The notes: generated by a model not told the origin, from the sequence alone. A stretch of DNA of 38,491 nucleotides from Pseudanabaena sp. lw0831 (GCF_016584665.1 NZ_BBJB01000102.1:1-38491); one strand, 5' to 3'; shown: positions 27,602 through 36,817, counted from the stretch's first letter. Program-made: numbers and translations.

Positions 27602-27829
27602 TTAATCACTTTGCCAACATTCATGACTGACTAAATCACAAATACGATCGCGCAATAGATATTGATTGTTTTCTAGTTCTCGTTCGATTTGACACCATTC
27701 GCGATCGCGAAAGAAACGACAAAGAGTATGAATGGGTTGACTACGCGTGAGTCGTCCGCTTTCGAGTAAATGTCTTGCTTCGTCTTGAATAGCGCCAATA
27801 GAATAATAAAGTGAGTGCAACATAACCAA
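27602..27829 (-). CDS. DUF4327 protein, 75 aa
   Basis: A short protein of the cyanobacteria-specific DUF4327 family, of unknown function. The family pattern is clear: YYSIGAIQDEARHLLESG, QPIHTLCRFFRDREW, then ELENNQYLLRDRICDLV. The charge pattern and length suggest a small soluble helical protein. The ATG at 27829 is preceded by AGGG, and a TATAC element lies immediately upstream, so it may have its own promoter. It lies between cphB and the livH-type gene on the same strand. Confidence 0.88.
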   Translation of the reverse strand: MVMLHSLYYSIGAIQDEARHLLESGRLTRSQPIHTLCRFFRDREWCQIERELENNQYLLRDRICDLVSHECWQSD

Positions 27830-27998
27830 ACCCTCTGTATAGGTTTTTGCTTAATAATTTGCTTGATGCTTTGAAATTATCTAAAAACAATCTATGTCTG
27901 TGATGCAGAATACAGACTCTAATTATCTTCTCACGGAGTTTTAGTTAATACATAAAAGTAAATGAAACTCAAAAGAAAAAAATATTTCTTGTTAAACC

Positions 27999-28017
27999 AA
28001 ACAAGCGGCGCTTGTTT
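27999..28017 (-). terminator. Hairpin after the LivH-type gene
   Basis: AAACAAGC (27999-28006) and GCTTGTTT (28010-28017) flank GGC. The stem is 3 bp past the permease stop on the minus strand. Confidence 0.6.
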
Positions 28018-28019
28018 TT

Positions 28020-28976
28020 CTAGACTTTCTGGACGAAGGTTTTGCCGAGGAGTCCTTGGGGACGAACAAGTAAGACGATAAATAATAAAGCAAAGGCTAC
28101 GGCATCTTTGTATGCCGACTGCTCGGATGGCACAAAGGACTCTGCAAGTCCTAAGATAATGCCACCAACGACGGCTCCAGGAATATTGCCTAGTCCACCT
28201 AGGACGATTACGGCTAGACCTTTTAAGCCAAAGCCAATGCCAAAATAGGGGCCAGAAATGCTGACGCTGGAGCCAACTAGGGTTCCTGCTAGTCCAGCTA
28301 AGAATCCTGACACGAAAAAGGTGAGCAGAATGAAAAAATCGGTATTAATACCCAAAAGACTAGCGGTGGTAGCATCTTCAGCTACAGCTTTCATCGCCTT
28401 GCCCAGCTTGGTGAAATTAATCCCATAGGTGAGAATCGCTAAAATGATACCTGACACGCCAAAAATAACAATTTGGACGGTGCGAATGTTGATCGGTTTG
28501 TCGATTGTGCCGAAATTTATCGCTGATGGCAGGCTGCCATAAATATTGGCGGGGAAGTTATAACTCTCGGCTCCAACAAAATATTGGATCGTGTTGACGA
28601 TGACTACGGCTACGCCCAAACTGGAAACTAAGGTGAGTAATGGATCGGCTTGGCGATCGCGTAGTGGGCGGAAGGCAATCCGCTCGATCAGGATACTTAC
28701 ACATCCCGCGAGAATACTGCTGATGAAAATAGCAACAAAAAAGGGTAAATGCAGTTCTTTAGGTAAGGACAAGTTGGCAAGTATGCCATTAAATCCAAAT
28801 GCACCGCCACAGAGTACATAGGTAAAATATGCTCCGAGCGTAAATACAGCACCGTGAGCAAAGTTAATAATTCCTAAAATCGAGAATACTAATGTGTATC
28901 CAAGGGCAAAGATGGCGTAGACACTGCCAATCGATAAGCCATTTAAAAATTGCTGTAAAAATACCGAAAAGTCCAT
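28020..28976 (-). CDS. livH: Branched-chain amino-acid ABC transporter permease, LivH type
   Basis: A 318-residue inner-membrane permease with about eight hydrophobic segments. The LivH pattern is strong: FLNGLSIGSVYAIFALGYTL, GIINFAHGAVFTLGAY, ERIAFRPLRDR, KAMKAVAEDATTASLLGI (the cytoplasmic loop that contacts the ATPase) and GGLGNIPGAVVGG. In cyanobacteria this belongs to neutral amino-acid (Nat-I/N-II type) or urea-like importers. The start is the ATG at 28976; the longer frame upstream is the shadow of the divergent gene. No livK, livM, livG or livF gene is next to it, so it is a scattered subunit. Confidence 0.92.
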   Translation of the reverse strand: MDFSVFLQQFLNGLSIGSVYAIFALGYTLVFSILGIINFAHGAVFTLGAYFTYVLCGGAFGFNGILANLSLPKELHLPFFVAIFISSILAGCVSILIERIAFRPLRDRQADPLLTLVSSLGVAVVIVNTIQYFVGAESYNFPANIYGSLPSAINFGTIDKPINIRTVQIVIFGVSGIILAILTYGINFTKLGKAMKAVAEDATTASLLGINTDFFILLTFFVSGFLAGLAGTLVGSSVSISGPYFGIGFGLKGLAVIVLGGLGNIPGAVVGGIILGLAESFVPSEQSAYKDAVAFALLFIVLLVRPQGLLGKTFVQKV

Positions 28977-28986
28977 GCGAGGTTTT

Positions 28987-29739
28987 ATGGGTTTTTTAAA
29001 AAATTCTACACTTGCGATCGCAACTATCGCGATCGCTGTAACAGTCACGCCAGCAATATCAGCAATTACCACGCTCAACCGTCCCCATGGAGCATCAAAA
29101 AAATCCCAGAATAAATCTCCAGATAAATCTCAGGACTTAGTTGCCACTAATGGCTCATCTGAACCAATCCAACTGCCAGATACAGGCGAACAAAATGATA
29201 GCTGGAGTTGTGGTCCAAATTCGGCAGCGCGGATATTACGTTATTACGGTCATGATGTTAACTATGCAACAGTTCGCGCCGCAACTGACAAAAAACTATT
29301 TTTGCCACAAAAATTCCGTAATCCTTTGAATAATGAATGGATTGAGGTGCGAACTGGTACACCGCCGCAGACATTACAACAGGTCATGCAACGCTGGGAG
29401 GGCGATCGCGTCAGGAAATCCCCACAAACAAACTTTAGTCAGCTAATTAAACTAGTGAGATCAGGTAAACCAGCGATCGCTTTAGTTAGGGTCGGCGGTT
29501 TGACTATTCCCTATGTTGGATCAATTCCTTATCTACATTGGATTGCAGTGACGGGAGCTAATCCACAAAGCCAACAAATTTATTACACAGATACAAATAG
29601 CCAAACTTATTCTTTGTCCTACCAAGATTTTCAAACTATGTGGAATTTAGGCTTGGATCGAGATGTAAGTGGTGCGATCGCGAGTGTCCTCAAAAGTAAT
29701 GGCGTAGAGGCAAGAACAATTGTGTGGGTAGACAAATAA
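28987..29739 (+). CDS. Secreted C39-like cysteine peptidase family protein
   Basis: A 250-residue exported protein. An N-terminal hydrophobic segment (LAIATIAIAVTVTPAISA) is a signal peptide, followed by a Ser/Lys-rich linker and a papain-like domain of the C39 type. The triad is visible as C75 in SWSCGPNSAARILRYYG, H184 in YLHWIAVTG and D202 in YYTDTNS. It has no ABC transporter fused to it, so it is not a bacteriocin exporter peptidase. The start could be the ATG at 28975, which overlaps the livH start codon, or that at 28987, chosen here. The substrate is unknown. Confidence 0.85.
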   Translation: MGFLKNSTLAIATIAIAVTVTPAISAITTLNRPHGASKKSQNKSPDKSQDLVATNGSSEPIQLPDTGEQNDSWSCGPNSAARILRYYGHDVNYATVRAATDKKLFLPQKFRNPLNNEWIEVRTGTPPQTLQQVMQRWEGDRVRKSPQTNFSQLIKLVRSGKPAIALVRVGGLTIPYVGSIPYLHWIAVTGANPQSQQIYYTDTNSQTYSLSYQDFQTMWNLGLDRDVSGAIASVLKSNGVEARTIVWVDK

Positions 29740-29757
29740 AACCCGAACCAATAAATT

Positions 29758-29790
29758 TTTAATAAGTGTTGCCAAGCAACATTTATTAAG
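29758..29790. terminator. Imperfect hairpin between converging genes
   Basis: tttaataagtgttgc (29758-29772) pairs with gcaacatttattaag (29776-29790) with two mismatches over CAA. It could serve both the C39-like gene and the 115-aa gene. Confidence 0.7.
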
Positions 29791-29815
29791 ATGAGATTTT
29801 GTGAATGCGTAAGTC

Positions 29816-30163
29816 CTATTTCATATCTTTGGTTCGCCACATGTGTTGAAGTGTCGTCAAAAGAATCAAGCCGATACTCAGTGAGGCGATCGCTAAATCA
29901 ATCGTCAAAAATACTGCTACTTTCTCTTCTGAAAGCCAACCGAAGTGGATAAAGGCTAAATTAGCAATATAGGCAATCCCTGCGACCATAAGAATACAAG
30001 GCTGACTAAGGGATGTGCCAAGGTACGGCATATCTGTTCCCATCGCTATTCTTTTCGAGACAATAGCTGGCAGATCTCCCAGCAACAAAGTCAAGCCAAC
30101 TAGGGCAAATATGATTGGTAGCCCATTTACTATGGCAACAAGGGGATTATCAATTTGAAACAT
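29816..30163 (-). CDS. Hypothetical three-helix membrane protein, 115 aa
   Basis: I do not recognise the family. It has hydrophobic segments at about residues 7-28 (LVAIVNGLPIIFALVGL), 55-74 (PCILMVAGIAYIANLAFIHF) and 83-105 (AVFLTIDLAIASLSIGLIL), with a short basic C-terminus. Codon use fits its neighbours, and a long noncoding region lies upstream. It is divergent from the large TPR gene and converges on the C39-like gene, so it is a single-gene unit. I see no conserved charged residue that would suggest a channel or enzyme. Confidence 0.65.
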   Translation of the reverse strand: MFQIDNPLVAIVNGLPIIFALVGLTLLLGDLPAIVSKRIAMGTDMPYLGTSLSQPCILMVAGIAYIANLAFIHFGWLSEEKVAVFLTIDLAIASLSIGLILLTTLQHMWRTKDMK

Positions 30164-30578
30164 ATTCTGTTACTCCCAATTTCTCAAGAAAAAGCAGCAG
30201 TCTACTTAAATTATAACGAATCTTTTGGCTATCCTTATCCGCATATAGCCATGTACGCTTTGTTTAGGACATAAAATCCAAAAGAGTAATGGCGGCGCGA
30301 AGCGCCGCCATTACTCTTTTGGGTGGTGTTTTTTCGACAACACTTACGCCGATTTACGGATCAGCTTAAGGCGACATTGCAAATACGATAAATAATTGAA
30401 ATCTACAATTTGATAGGTTTCCTTGCTAAAGTCATTAATGTGGTGTGATGGATCAAGACTTAGCTCTTGTAATTTGTTCTTCTAAATTTATAAATCTATA
30501 ACCTACTGCTCATTCTCATTTCTGCTTTACCAACCCATAACTTTTGATAGCAGAAACAAGCTAAAAGCAATATTAACT
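30164..30578. other. Divergent intergenic region with a perfect palindrome
   Basis: No gene is supported in these 415 bp. It contains the palindrome at 30278-30322 with its left flank, which recurs at the right end of the window. The rest is AT-rich DNA that must carry the promoters of the two divergent genes. Confidence 0.65.
30278..30322. repeat. Perfect 21-bp-arm palindrome between divergent genes
   Basis: The left arm 30278-30298 and right arm 30302-30322 are exact complements over GAA (apex ggcggcgc-GAA-gcgccgcc). The stretch before it (atagccat at 30245 and tgtttaggac at 30261) recurs before the hairpin half at 38481. Confidence 0.95.
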
Positions 30579-32141
30579 ATGATCAAAACCGCAATTACGA
30601 AGATCGCACTAGTAGGATTTCTTCCGCTAATATGCAGTCTCGCTCCTGCTCTTGACCCGATCGCCTTAGCTCAAACATCATCGACTGCTACAAATGAGCT
30701 TACTCAAAAAATTTCTCAGAGCGATCCAGTTGCCAATACACCAATCAAGTTGGTTGAACGCGCTAACTCTCTGAGAGAGCAAAATCAACTTGATCGCGCC
30801 CTTGCTCTGTACCGCCAAGCGATCGCGGAGAGTCCAGAGCTAGTGCCTGCTTACTATGGTTTGGGTGTGACGTTGCGCCAAAAGGGGGATATCCAAGGTG
30901 CAATCGAAGCTCACCGCCAAGCGATTTTAATCGATAAAAGCTATACGCCTGCCTATTATGGTTTGGGGATTGCCCTTTATCAAAAGGGCGATGCAAATGG
31001 GGCGATTGATGCTTACAACCAGTTTGTGCAGCTTAGCAAATCCGACACTAACCTTGCTCCTGTTTATTACAATTTAGGTTTAGCTCATGAACGCAAAAAC
31101 AATATTCAGGGAGCGATCGCGTCTTTTCGGAAGGCGATTGAGTTTGATCCTAAATATGCCCTAGCCCATAATGGTCTAGGCACAGTGCTGCGTCGGCAAG
31201 GCAATCGTCAAGAGGCGATCGCATCTTATCGAAAGGCGATCGAGCTTGCGCCCCAGTATGCCGTGGCACATTTTGCGCTGGGAATTTCGCTATATGAAGA
31301 TCGTAACTACGCAGGATCAATTGATGCTTATAAACGAGTAACTAAGATTGATCCGAATTTTCCGAATGTTTATTACAACCTTGGCTTGGCATATAACCAA
31401 CTCGACGATCGGCAAAAGGCGATCGCGACTTTCCGCAAAGCATCCGAACAAGATCCTCGCAATGCCGATATCTATGCGGCCCTAGGTAGTGCTTTATTGC
31501 GAGAGGGAAATATTCCTGAAGCAGCGGAAGCCTTTAAACGCAGCACGGAAATCAATCCGAGGGTTGCTAGTACTTTCAATGGTTTAGGGCTTGCTCTGCG
31601 TCGGCAAGGCGATCTCGAAGGATCGATCGCTGCCTATGAGAAATCGATCGCGATTAATCCTAGATATGCGGCGGCTTACAACAATCTGGGGCGGGTTTTG
31701 TCCGATCAAAACCGTAACGCTGAGGCAATTACCGCGTTTCGTCAGTCGGTGGCGATTGACACCAAGAATGCCGTTGCCTATAGCAATCTCGGCAATTTAT
31801 TACGCGCTCAGGGCAATAGTGATGAGGCAATTGATGCTTTCCAGAAAACTATTGCGATCGGTAAAGAAGATCTATGGGTGGACTATACCAGTTTGGGGCT
31901 TGCCTATGCCGATCGTGGCCGACTCGGTGAAGCTCAATCAGCTTATTTCAAAGCACTATCTTTAAATCCAACTTTTGCTAAGGCACATTTTGGGCTAGGG
32001 GCTTTGTATACGCTGAAGGGTGAAGTCAGTAATGCGATTCGCTCTTACCAAGAAGCCCTGAAGTTATACGAAGAAAATCGTGATGCCGAATGGATTAAGC
32101 GCACTCAGCAGGCGATCCAAGCCTTACAGGGAATTACATAA
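30579..32141 (+). CDS. Secreted TPR-repeat protein, about 13 repeats
   Basis: A 520-residue exported protein with a signal peptide (MIKTAITKIALVGFLPLICS, cleavage near IALAQ) and about thirteen TPR units from residue 57 to near the C-terminus. The repeats follow the YYxLGxALxxxGxxxxAIxxYxxAxxxxP pattern and are long enough for a full superhelical turn or more. It resembles the seven-repeat protein at 19529 in signal, spacing and final EENRDAEWIKRTQQAIQ-like tail, so the two may be paralogues. The partners and function are unknown. A perfect hairpin that includes its stop codon ends the transcript. Confidence 0.88.
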   Translation: MIKTAITKIALVGFLPLICSLAPALDPIALAQTSSTATNELTQKISQSDPVANTPIKLVERANSLREQNQLDRALALYRQAIAESPELVPAYYGLGVTLRQKGDIQGAIEAHRQAILIDKSYTPAYYGLGIALYQKGDANGAIDAYNQFVQLSKSDTNLAPVYYNLGLAHERKNNIQGAIASFRKAIEFDPKYALAHNGLGTVLRRQGNRQEAIASYRKAIELAPQYAVAHFALGISLYEDRNYAGSIDAYKRVTKIDPNFPNVYYNLGLAYNQLDDRQKAIATFRKASEQDPRNADIYAALGSALLREGNIPEAAEAFKRSTEINPRVASTFNGLGLALRRQGDLEGSIAAYEKSIAINPRYAAAYNNLGRVLSDQNRNAEAITAFRQSVAIDTKNAVAYSNLGNLLRAQGNSDEAIDAFQKTIAIGKEDLWVDYTSLGLAYADRGRLGEAQSAYFKALSLNPTFAKAHFGLGALYTLKGEVSNAIRSYQEALKLYEENRDAEWIKRTQQAIQALQGIT

Positions 32142-32175
32142 AAACAGGCTGTGCTAAGCACAGCCTGTTTTTATG
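32137..32175 (+). terminator. Perfect 18-bp terminator of the large TPR gene
   Basis: Arms 32137-32154 and 32158-32175 match exactly over TAA (apex gtgc-TAA-gcac). The TPR stop codon 32139-32141 lies in the left arm. Confidence 0.92.
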
Positions 32176-32181
32176 CGTTAA

Positions 32182-33052
<871 letters not shown>

Positions 33053-33096
33053 ATTGCCGCGTCCTAAATTCTGTTATTTTTTTGAGAGAGAGCTAT

Positions 33097-33588
33097 ATGC
33101 GCCGCACCTTTAAAATTTTCAGACAAGTTTTGAGCATTTGGATATTTGCGATTTGCATTTTGGTGATTTGTCCAAATTTGGCGATCGCAGCTCCAGACAA
33201 ATTAGCAGCAGTCGATTTTACGAAACAAACTGCGATCGAAGTTAAGGTTAGTCTGAGCAACAATGCCAACGAACTAAAATTCTTCCCCGATCGCTTCACT
33301 TTTGAATCTGGTAAACGTTATAAGTTATTACTAAGTAACACCAGTGGGATGAAGCATTATTTCACCAGCAAAGATTTTGCTGATGCGATCTGGACGCAAA
33401 ATGTGGTGGCAGGCAATGTGGAAGTTAAAGGCAATATTCGCGAATTAGAATTACGTCCGAATACAACTGCTGCATGGACTTTTATCCCGATTAAGTCTGG
33501 TACTTACGAATTGCATTGCGCGATCGCTGGTCATACTGAAGCAGGAATGCGAGGTCTCATCACAATTCAACCTAGTGTAGTAGATTGA
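33097..33588 (+). CDS. Exported cupredoxin (type 1 copper) protein
   Basis: A 163-residue protein with a signal peptide (about 1-31, ending NLAIA) and one cupredoxin domain. The type 1 copper ligands are all visible: H87 in GMKHYF, then C141, H146 and M151 in LHCAIAGHTEAGM. It is therefore likely to bind a single copper and carry electrons or store copper in the periplasm or lumen. It is neither plastocyanin nor a multicopper oxidase by length and motif. The start ATG follows GAGAGAGAG. Its TGA stop overlaps the TTG start of the next gene by two bases, suggesting translational coupling. Confidence 0.88.
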   Translation: MRRTFKIFRQVLSIWIFAICILVICPNLAIAAPDKLAAVDFTKQTAIEVKVSLSNNANELKFFPDRFTFESGKRYKLLLSNTSGMKHYFTSKDFADAIWTQNVVAGNVEVKGNIRELELRPNTTAAWTFIPIKSGTYELHCAIAGHTEAGMRGLITIQPSVVD

Positions 33589-34784
33589 AAGTCCTTCATA
33601 TTATTCCTTCGGTAGCATCAGTGCGCGGAGGAACAAGCCAAGCTGTGATTGAAATAGTAGGTGCTTTGCGATCGCAAGGTGTAGATGCAGAAATTGCCAC
33701 CACTAATGATAATGGCAAAGACTTGCTAGATGTGCCTCTGTGCAACCTGACTGATCAGCTTGCAGAATATGGAAATATACCGATTCGCTTCTTTCCCAGA
33801 TTTTCACCAAATATCAATGCTATACGTGAGTTTGCCTTCTCGCGATCACTGACAATTTGGCTATGGCAGCATATTGCTGAATATGATCTAGTGCATGTAC
33901 ATGCAATTTTTTCCTATGCTTCAACGTTATCTATGGCGATCGCTCGTATTCGGCAAGTTCCTTACATAAATATGCCCCATGGGCTGCTATGCAAATGGTC
34001 GTTACAACAAAGTAAGTTCCGCAAACAGATATATCTGAATGTGATTGAACGTTCCAATTTATTGCGTAGTCAATCGCTCCATTTCACGACTCAGCAAGAA
34101 CAAGAAGAATTCAATCTATTACATCTAAATATTCCTAATTTTATTTTGACGCACGGAGTGCAGATCCCGACTTTAATTCCCGATGCTCAAGCTCAACTAC
34201 GAGAACTTCTGCAAATTCCCACTCACTTTCCTATCCTTCTATTTATGTCACGTATTCATCCTAAAAAAGGATTGGAATATCTAATCGAGTCTCTGGGTAA
34301 ATTAAAAGAATATAATTTTGCTTTAGTAATCGCAGGTAGTGGTGAATCTGATTATGTAAGCCAAATTCAAGATTTATTGGTTACTCAGGGCATCAGCGAT
34401 CGCACGCATCTAGTGGGCTTTGTCAAAGGTGAAGCCAAAAATCTCTATCTCCAAGGTGCGGATCTCTTTACGCTCACTTCCCATTCTGAAAACTTTGGTA
34501 TCGCGGCGATTGAGTCACTGGCTGCTGGTACGCCTGTACTGATTACTGATGGAGTTGCGATCGCACCTATGGTAAGAGAAAAAGCGATCGGCTATGTCAC
34601 TAAATTAGAGATTAATGAGATCGTTGTCACATTGGAAGATTTTTTGCAAAACTTTCATCAAAAACTACATAACAGGTCACGCTGCCAACAAATTATTGCT
34701 GAGAACTATAGTTGGCAATCTATCAGTGCTCAACTTGCTAAGATTTATCAAACTCTCGTCAATGAATTTATTGCTATAGTCTAA
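33585..34784 (+). CDS. GT4-family glycosyltransferase
   Basis: A 399-residue GT-B glycosyltransferase, probably using a nucleotide-sugar donor for cell-surface polysaccharide or lipid glycosylation. The N-terminal domain opens MKVLHIIPSVASVRGGTSQA with HVHAIFSYAS and PHGLL; the C-terminal domain shows LLFMSRIHPKKGLEYLIE, IAGSGE, and the donor-binding SHSENFGIAAIESLAAGTPV. The start is TTG at 33585: no upstream in-frame codon other than a stop exists, and the residues after it are exactly the family start. It overlaps the stop of the cupredoxin gene (TTGA). Confidence 0.92.
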   Translation: MKVLHIIPSVASVRGGTSQAVIEIVGALRSQGVDAEIATTNDNGKDLLDVPLCNLTDQLAEYGNIPIRFFPRFSPNINAIREFAFSRSLTIWLWQHIAEYDLVHVHAIFSYASTLSMAIARIRQVPYINMPHGLLCKWSLQQSKFRKQIYLNVIERSNLLRSQSLHFTTQQEQEEFNLLHLNIPNFILTHGVQIPTLIPDAQAQLRELLQIPTHFPILLFMSRIHPKKGLEYLIESLGKLKEYNFALVIAGSGESDYVSQIQDLLVTQGISDRTHLVGFVKGEAKNLYLQGADLFTLTSHSENFGIAAIESLAAGTPVLITDGVAIAPMVREKAIGYVTKLEINEIVVTLEDFLQNFHQKLHNRSRCQQIIAENYSWQSISAQLAKIYQTLVNEFIAIV

Positions 34785-34809
34785 GAATATTCTCAAACAA
34801 CTAAATATT

Positions 34810-35373
34810 ATGATCGCAACACCTGTTAAAACTCTAACTCTAGATGCATTTCTGCAATTGCCAGAGACTGAACCTGCTAGCGAATATATTAACAATAAGA
34901 TTATTCAAAAAATCATGCCAAAAGGTAAACATAGTTTTTTACAATACGAAATCTGCAACGTTGTCAATCAACTCACAAAAGCTAAAAAAATTGCCTATGC
35001 TTTTCCAGAGCTAAGATGTACTTTTGATGGTCGTTCAATTGTTCCAGATATTGCAGTGTTTGAATGGCAAAATATTCCATTTCTTGCAGATGGAGAGATT
35101 CCTGATAACTTTAATCATGCGCCAGATTGGATCATTGAGATTCTTTCACCCGATCAAAATGCAAACCTAGTTATCGGCAAGATTTTACATAGCCTTAAGA
35201 ATGGTAGCCAATTAGGTTGGTTTGTCGATCCTAAAGATCGCAGCATTCTGACATTTCAGCCTAATCAACAACCTGTATTAATGACAAATAGCGATCGCTT
35301 ACCTAGTTTAGAAATAATCCCTTTAGAACTAACAGTTGAAGCGCTGTTTAGCTGGTTAAAAATGGAAAGCTAG
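34810..35373 (+). CDS. Uma2 family (DUF820) endonuclease-fold protein
   Basis: A 187-residue compact Uma2 protein without the coiled-coil tail of the copy at 23084. Family features are the start LTLDAFLQLPETEPASEYI, the histidine and strand GKHSFLQYEICNVV, RSIVPDIAVFEW and DWIIEILSPDQN, giving the PD-(D/E)XK-like acidic residues, and GWFVDPKDR. Uma2 genes are numerous and mobile in cyanobacteria and their role is not settled. Here it sits between two glycosyltransferase genes, 25 bp after the first, and is probably on the same transcript. Confidence 0.88.
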   Translation: MIATPVKTLTLDAFLQLPETEPASEYINNKIIQKIMPKGKHSFLQYEICNVVNQLTKAKKIAYAFPELRCTFDGRSIVPDIAVFEWQNIPFLADGEIPDNFNHAPDWIIEILSPDQNANLVIGKILHSLKNGSQLGWFVDPKDRSILTFQPNQQPVLMTNSDRLPSLEIIPLELTVEALFSWLKMES

Positions 35374-35378
35374 GAACC

Positions 35379-35415
35379 AGTTTTTTGTAGCGCGGCTGCC
35401 GCACCACAAAAAACT
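35379..35415. repeat. Degenerate palindrome after the second Uma2 gene
   Basis: agttttttgtagcgcggc pairs with the complement at the right (ending aaaaaact at 35415) with two mismatches. It resembles the fabG palindrome (ttttgtggcgcggc) and seems to be a decayed copy. Confidence 0.7.
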
Positions 35416-35437
35416 ATTAAATCGTAGTGCCTTAAAG

Positions 35438-36211
35438 ATGCTAGAACAAATTACCCCATTAATTCTCACGTATAATGAAGCTCCAAATATTGGACGTACA
35501 TTAGAGCGATTAACTTGGGCAAAAAAAATTGTTGTAATTGATAGTTTTAGTGATGATGCAACTCTAGAGATTTTGATTAGTCATCCACAAGTAGAAGTCT
35601 GGCAACGAGAGTTTGATACGCATACAGAGCAATGGAACTATGGATTAAAGCACGTCAATTCTGAATGGGTACTTGCACTTGATGCCGATTATGTATTGTC
35701 GGAAGAATTAATCGAAGAAATTCAGTCAACGATTGAGAATAAAAAAATTGAATTACTGGATGGATATTTCGTTCGATTTCGATATTGTGTATTTGGGAAG
35801 CCCTTGAGAGCAACTTTGTTGCCACCTCGTCAAGTTCTATTCCGCAAAGATAAATCTATATATATTGACGATGGACATACACAATTACTGAAAGTGAATG
35901 GTAAGTCTGGAAGTCTTCGGGCTTATATTGATCACGACGATCGCAAATCATCAAGTCGTTGGCTTTGGGCACAAGATCGCTATTTATTAATCGAAGCTAA
36001 GAAACTATTGACAACCCCAAAAAGTGAATTAAGCTTTGGCGATCGCCTTCGCAAGTACAAGGTGATTGCACCAATTGTGATTTTGCTTTACTGCCTGATT
36101 GTTAAAGGTGGGATTTTGGACGGATGGGCGGGATGGTACTACGCTTGGCAAAGAACATTAGCTGAAATTTTATTGGCAATTCGGCTAATTGAGTTAGAAC
36201 GCTATAAATAA
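35438..36211 (+). CDS. GT2-family glycosyltransferase (WaaE/KdtX-like)
   Basis: A 257-residue GT-A glycosyltransferase. The N-terminus PLILTYNEAPNIGRTLERL, the strand KKIVVIDSFSDDATLEI and the metal-binding DAD (D82-D84 in ALDADYVLS) are characteristic, and the middle part (PPRQVLFRK, DHDDRKSSSRW) matches the lipopolysaccharide glucosyltransferase WaaE group. A hydrophobic segment near residues 207-225 (APIVILLYCLIVKGGILDG) suggests membrane attachment. It is likely to work in surface polysaccharide synthesis, like the GT4 gene upstream. Confidence 0.9.
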   Translation: MLEQITPLILTYNEAPNIGRTLERLTWAKKIVVIDSFSDDATLEILISHPQVEVWQREFDTHTEQWNYGLKHVNSEWVLALDADYVLSEELIEEIQSTIENKKIELLDGYFVRFRYCVFGKPLRATLLPPRQVLFRKDKSIYIDDGHTQLLKVNGKSGSLRAYIDHDDRKSSSRWLWAQDRYLLIEAKKLLTTPKSELSFGDRLRKYKVIAPIVILLYCLIVKGGILDGWAGWYYAWQRTLAEILLAIRLIELERYK

Positions 36212-36242
36212 AAAGCGACGTGAAGCGTCGCCTTTTATTTAT
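36204..36242. terminator. Bidirectional terminator with both stop codons (GT2 / 192-aa gene)
   Basis: ataaataaaaagcgacg (36204-36220) pairs with cgtcgccttttatttat (36226-36242) with one mismatch over TGAAG. The GT2 stop and the reverse-strand stop of the 192-aa gene lie in its ends. Confidence 0.9.
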
Positions 36243-36817
36243 GGATTTTGCCGATTGTTATACTTTTGGGCGGTGGTGGTAGTGGGCATTATGCCATCAG
36301 TGCTGGGAGAAGCGACCCCAGATGGATCGAGGAGCTTAATCGTCACTTGATTATTTTTGATCCAGCCCTGCTTTCTCAATAACATTTCTTGAGATTTCCC
36401 AGAATTTAAAGTTTGGGGTAATTTTTCGCGCATACCATTTACCCTTTGCTCAGTCGAGTTTACCTCTGTTGTAATTTCGTCGAGACGATCTTTTTGTGAA
36501 GATTGGTAAGGGAGTAATTTTGCGATTGCCGCGATCGCGGCAATGGACAAAGCAACATTAACAGCAATTACAATAATTGACTCGGTTGCTTTTGCGCGGT
36601 AATACTGTTCTTTTTTGCGATGGACGTTCTGAGCAACTGCTTCACTGTAGTTGCCAGAACCATTTAAAGCCGATGACAGACTTTCGCCAGAGGTAGAATG
36701 GCTGCTGCGTGAATGCATACTCACAACATCATTTCTCCCGTACTGGCTCTGCGATCGCAGGGCTTGTTTTTGTACTTGTGGAGAAAAACGCGGAGATAAG
36801 TCTCGTTTGGCAACCAT
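36239..36817 (-). CDS. Hypothetical one-helix membrane protein, 192 aa
   Basis: I do not recognise a named family, but this architecture is common in cyanobacteria. An N-terminal polar and Ser-rich region (1-80) is followed by a single membrane helix (about 82-105, IIVIAVNVALSIAAIAAIAKLL) and a short coiled coil (KDRLDEITTEVNSTEQRV), then a Pro/Thr-rich tail. The ATG at 36817 is 6 nt after AGAGG, which supports that start over the TTG at 36823. It lies 35 bp downstream of psaM on the same strand and is probably cotranscribed with it. Confidence 0.75.
   Translation of the reverse strand: MVAKRDLSPRFSPQVQKQALRSQSQYGRNDVVSMHSRSSHSTSGESLSSALNGSGNYSEAVAQNVHRKKEQYYRAKATESIIVIAVNVALSIAAIAAIAKLLPYQSSQKDRLDEITTEVNSTEQRVNGMREKLPQTLNSGKSQEMLLRKQGWIKNNQVTIKLLDPSGVASPSTDGIMPTTTTAQKYNNRQNP

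Noticed and set aside
27954-28019. A-rich stretch before the LivH-type gene's end, considered as a small gene
   Set aside because: No start with a downstream frame longer than about 20 codons; only a short terminator stem is convincing.
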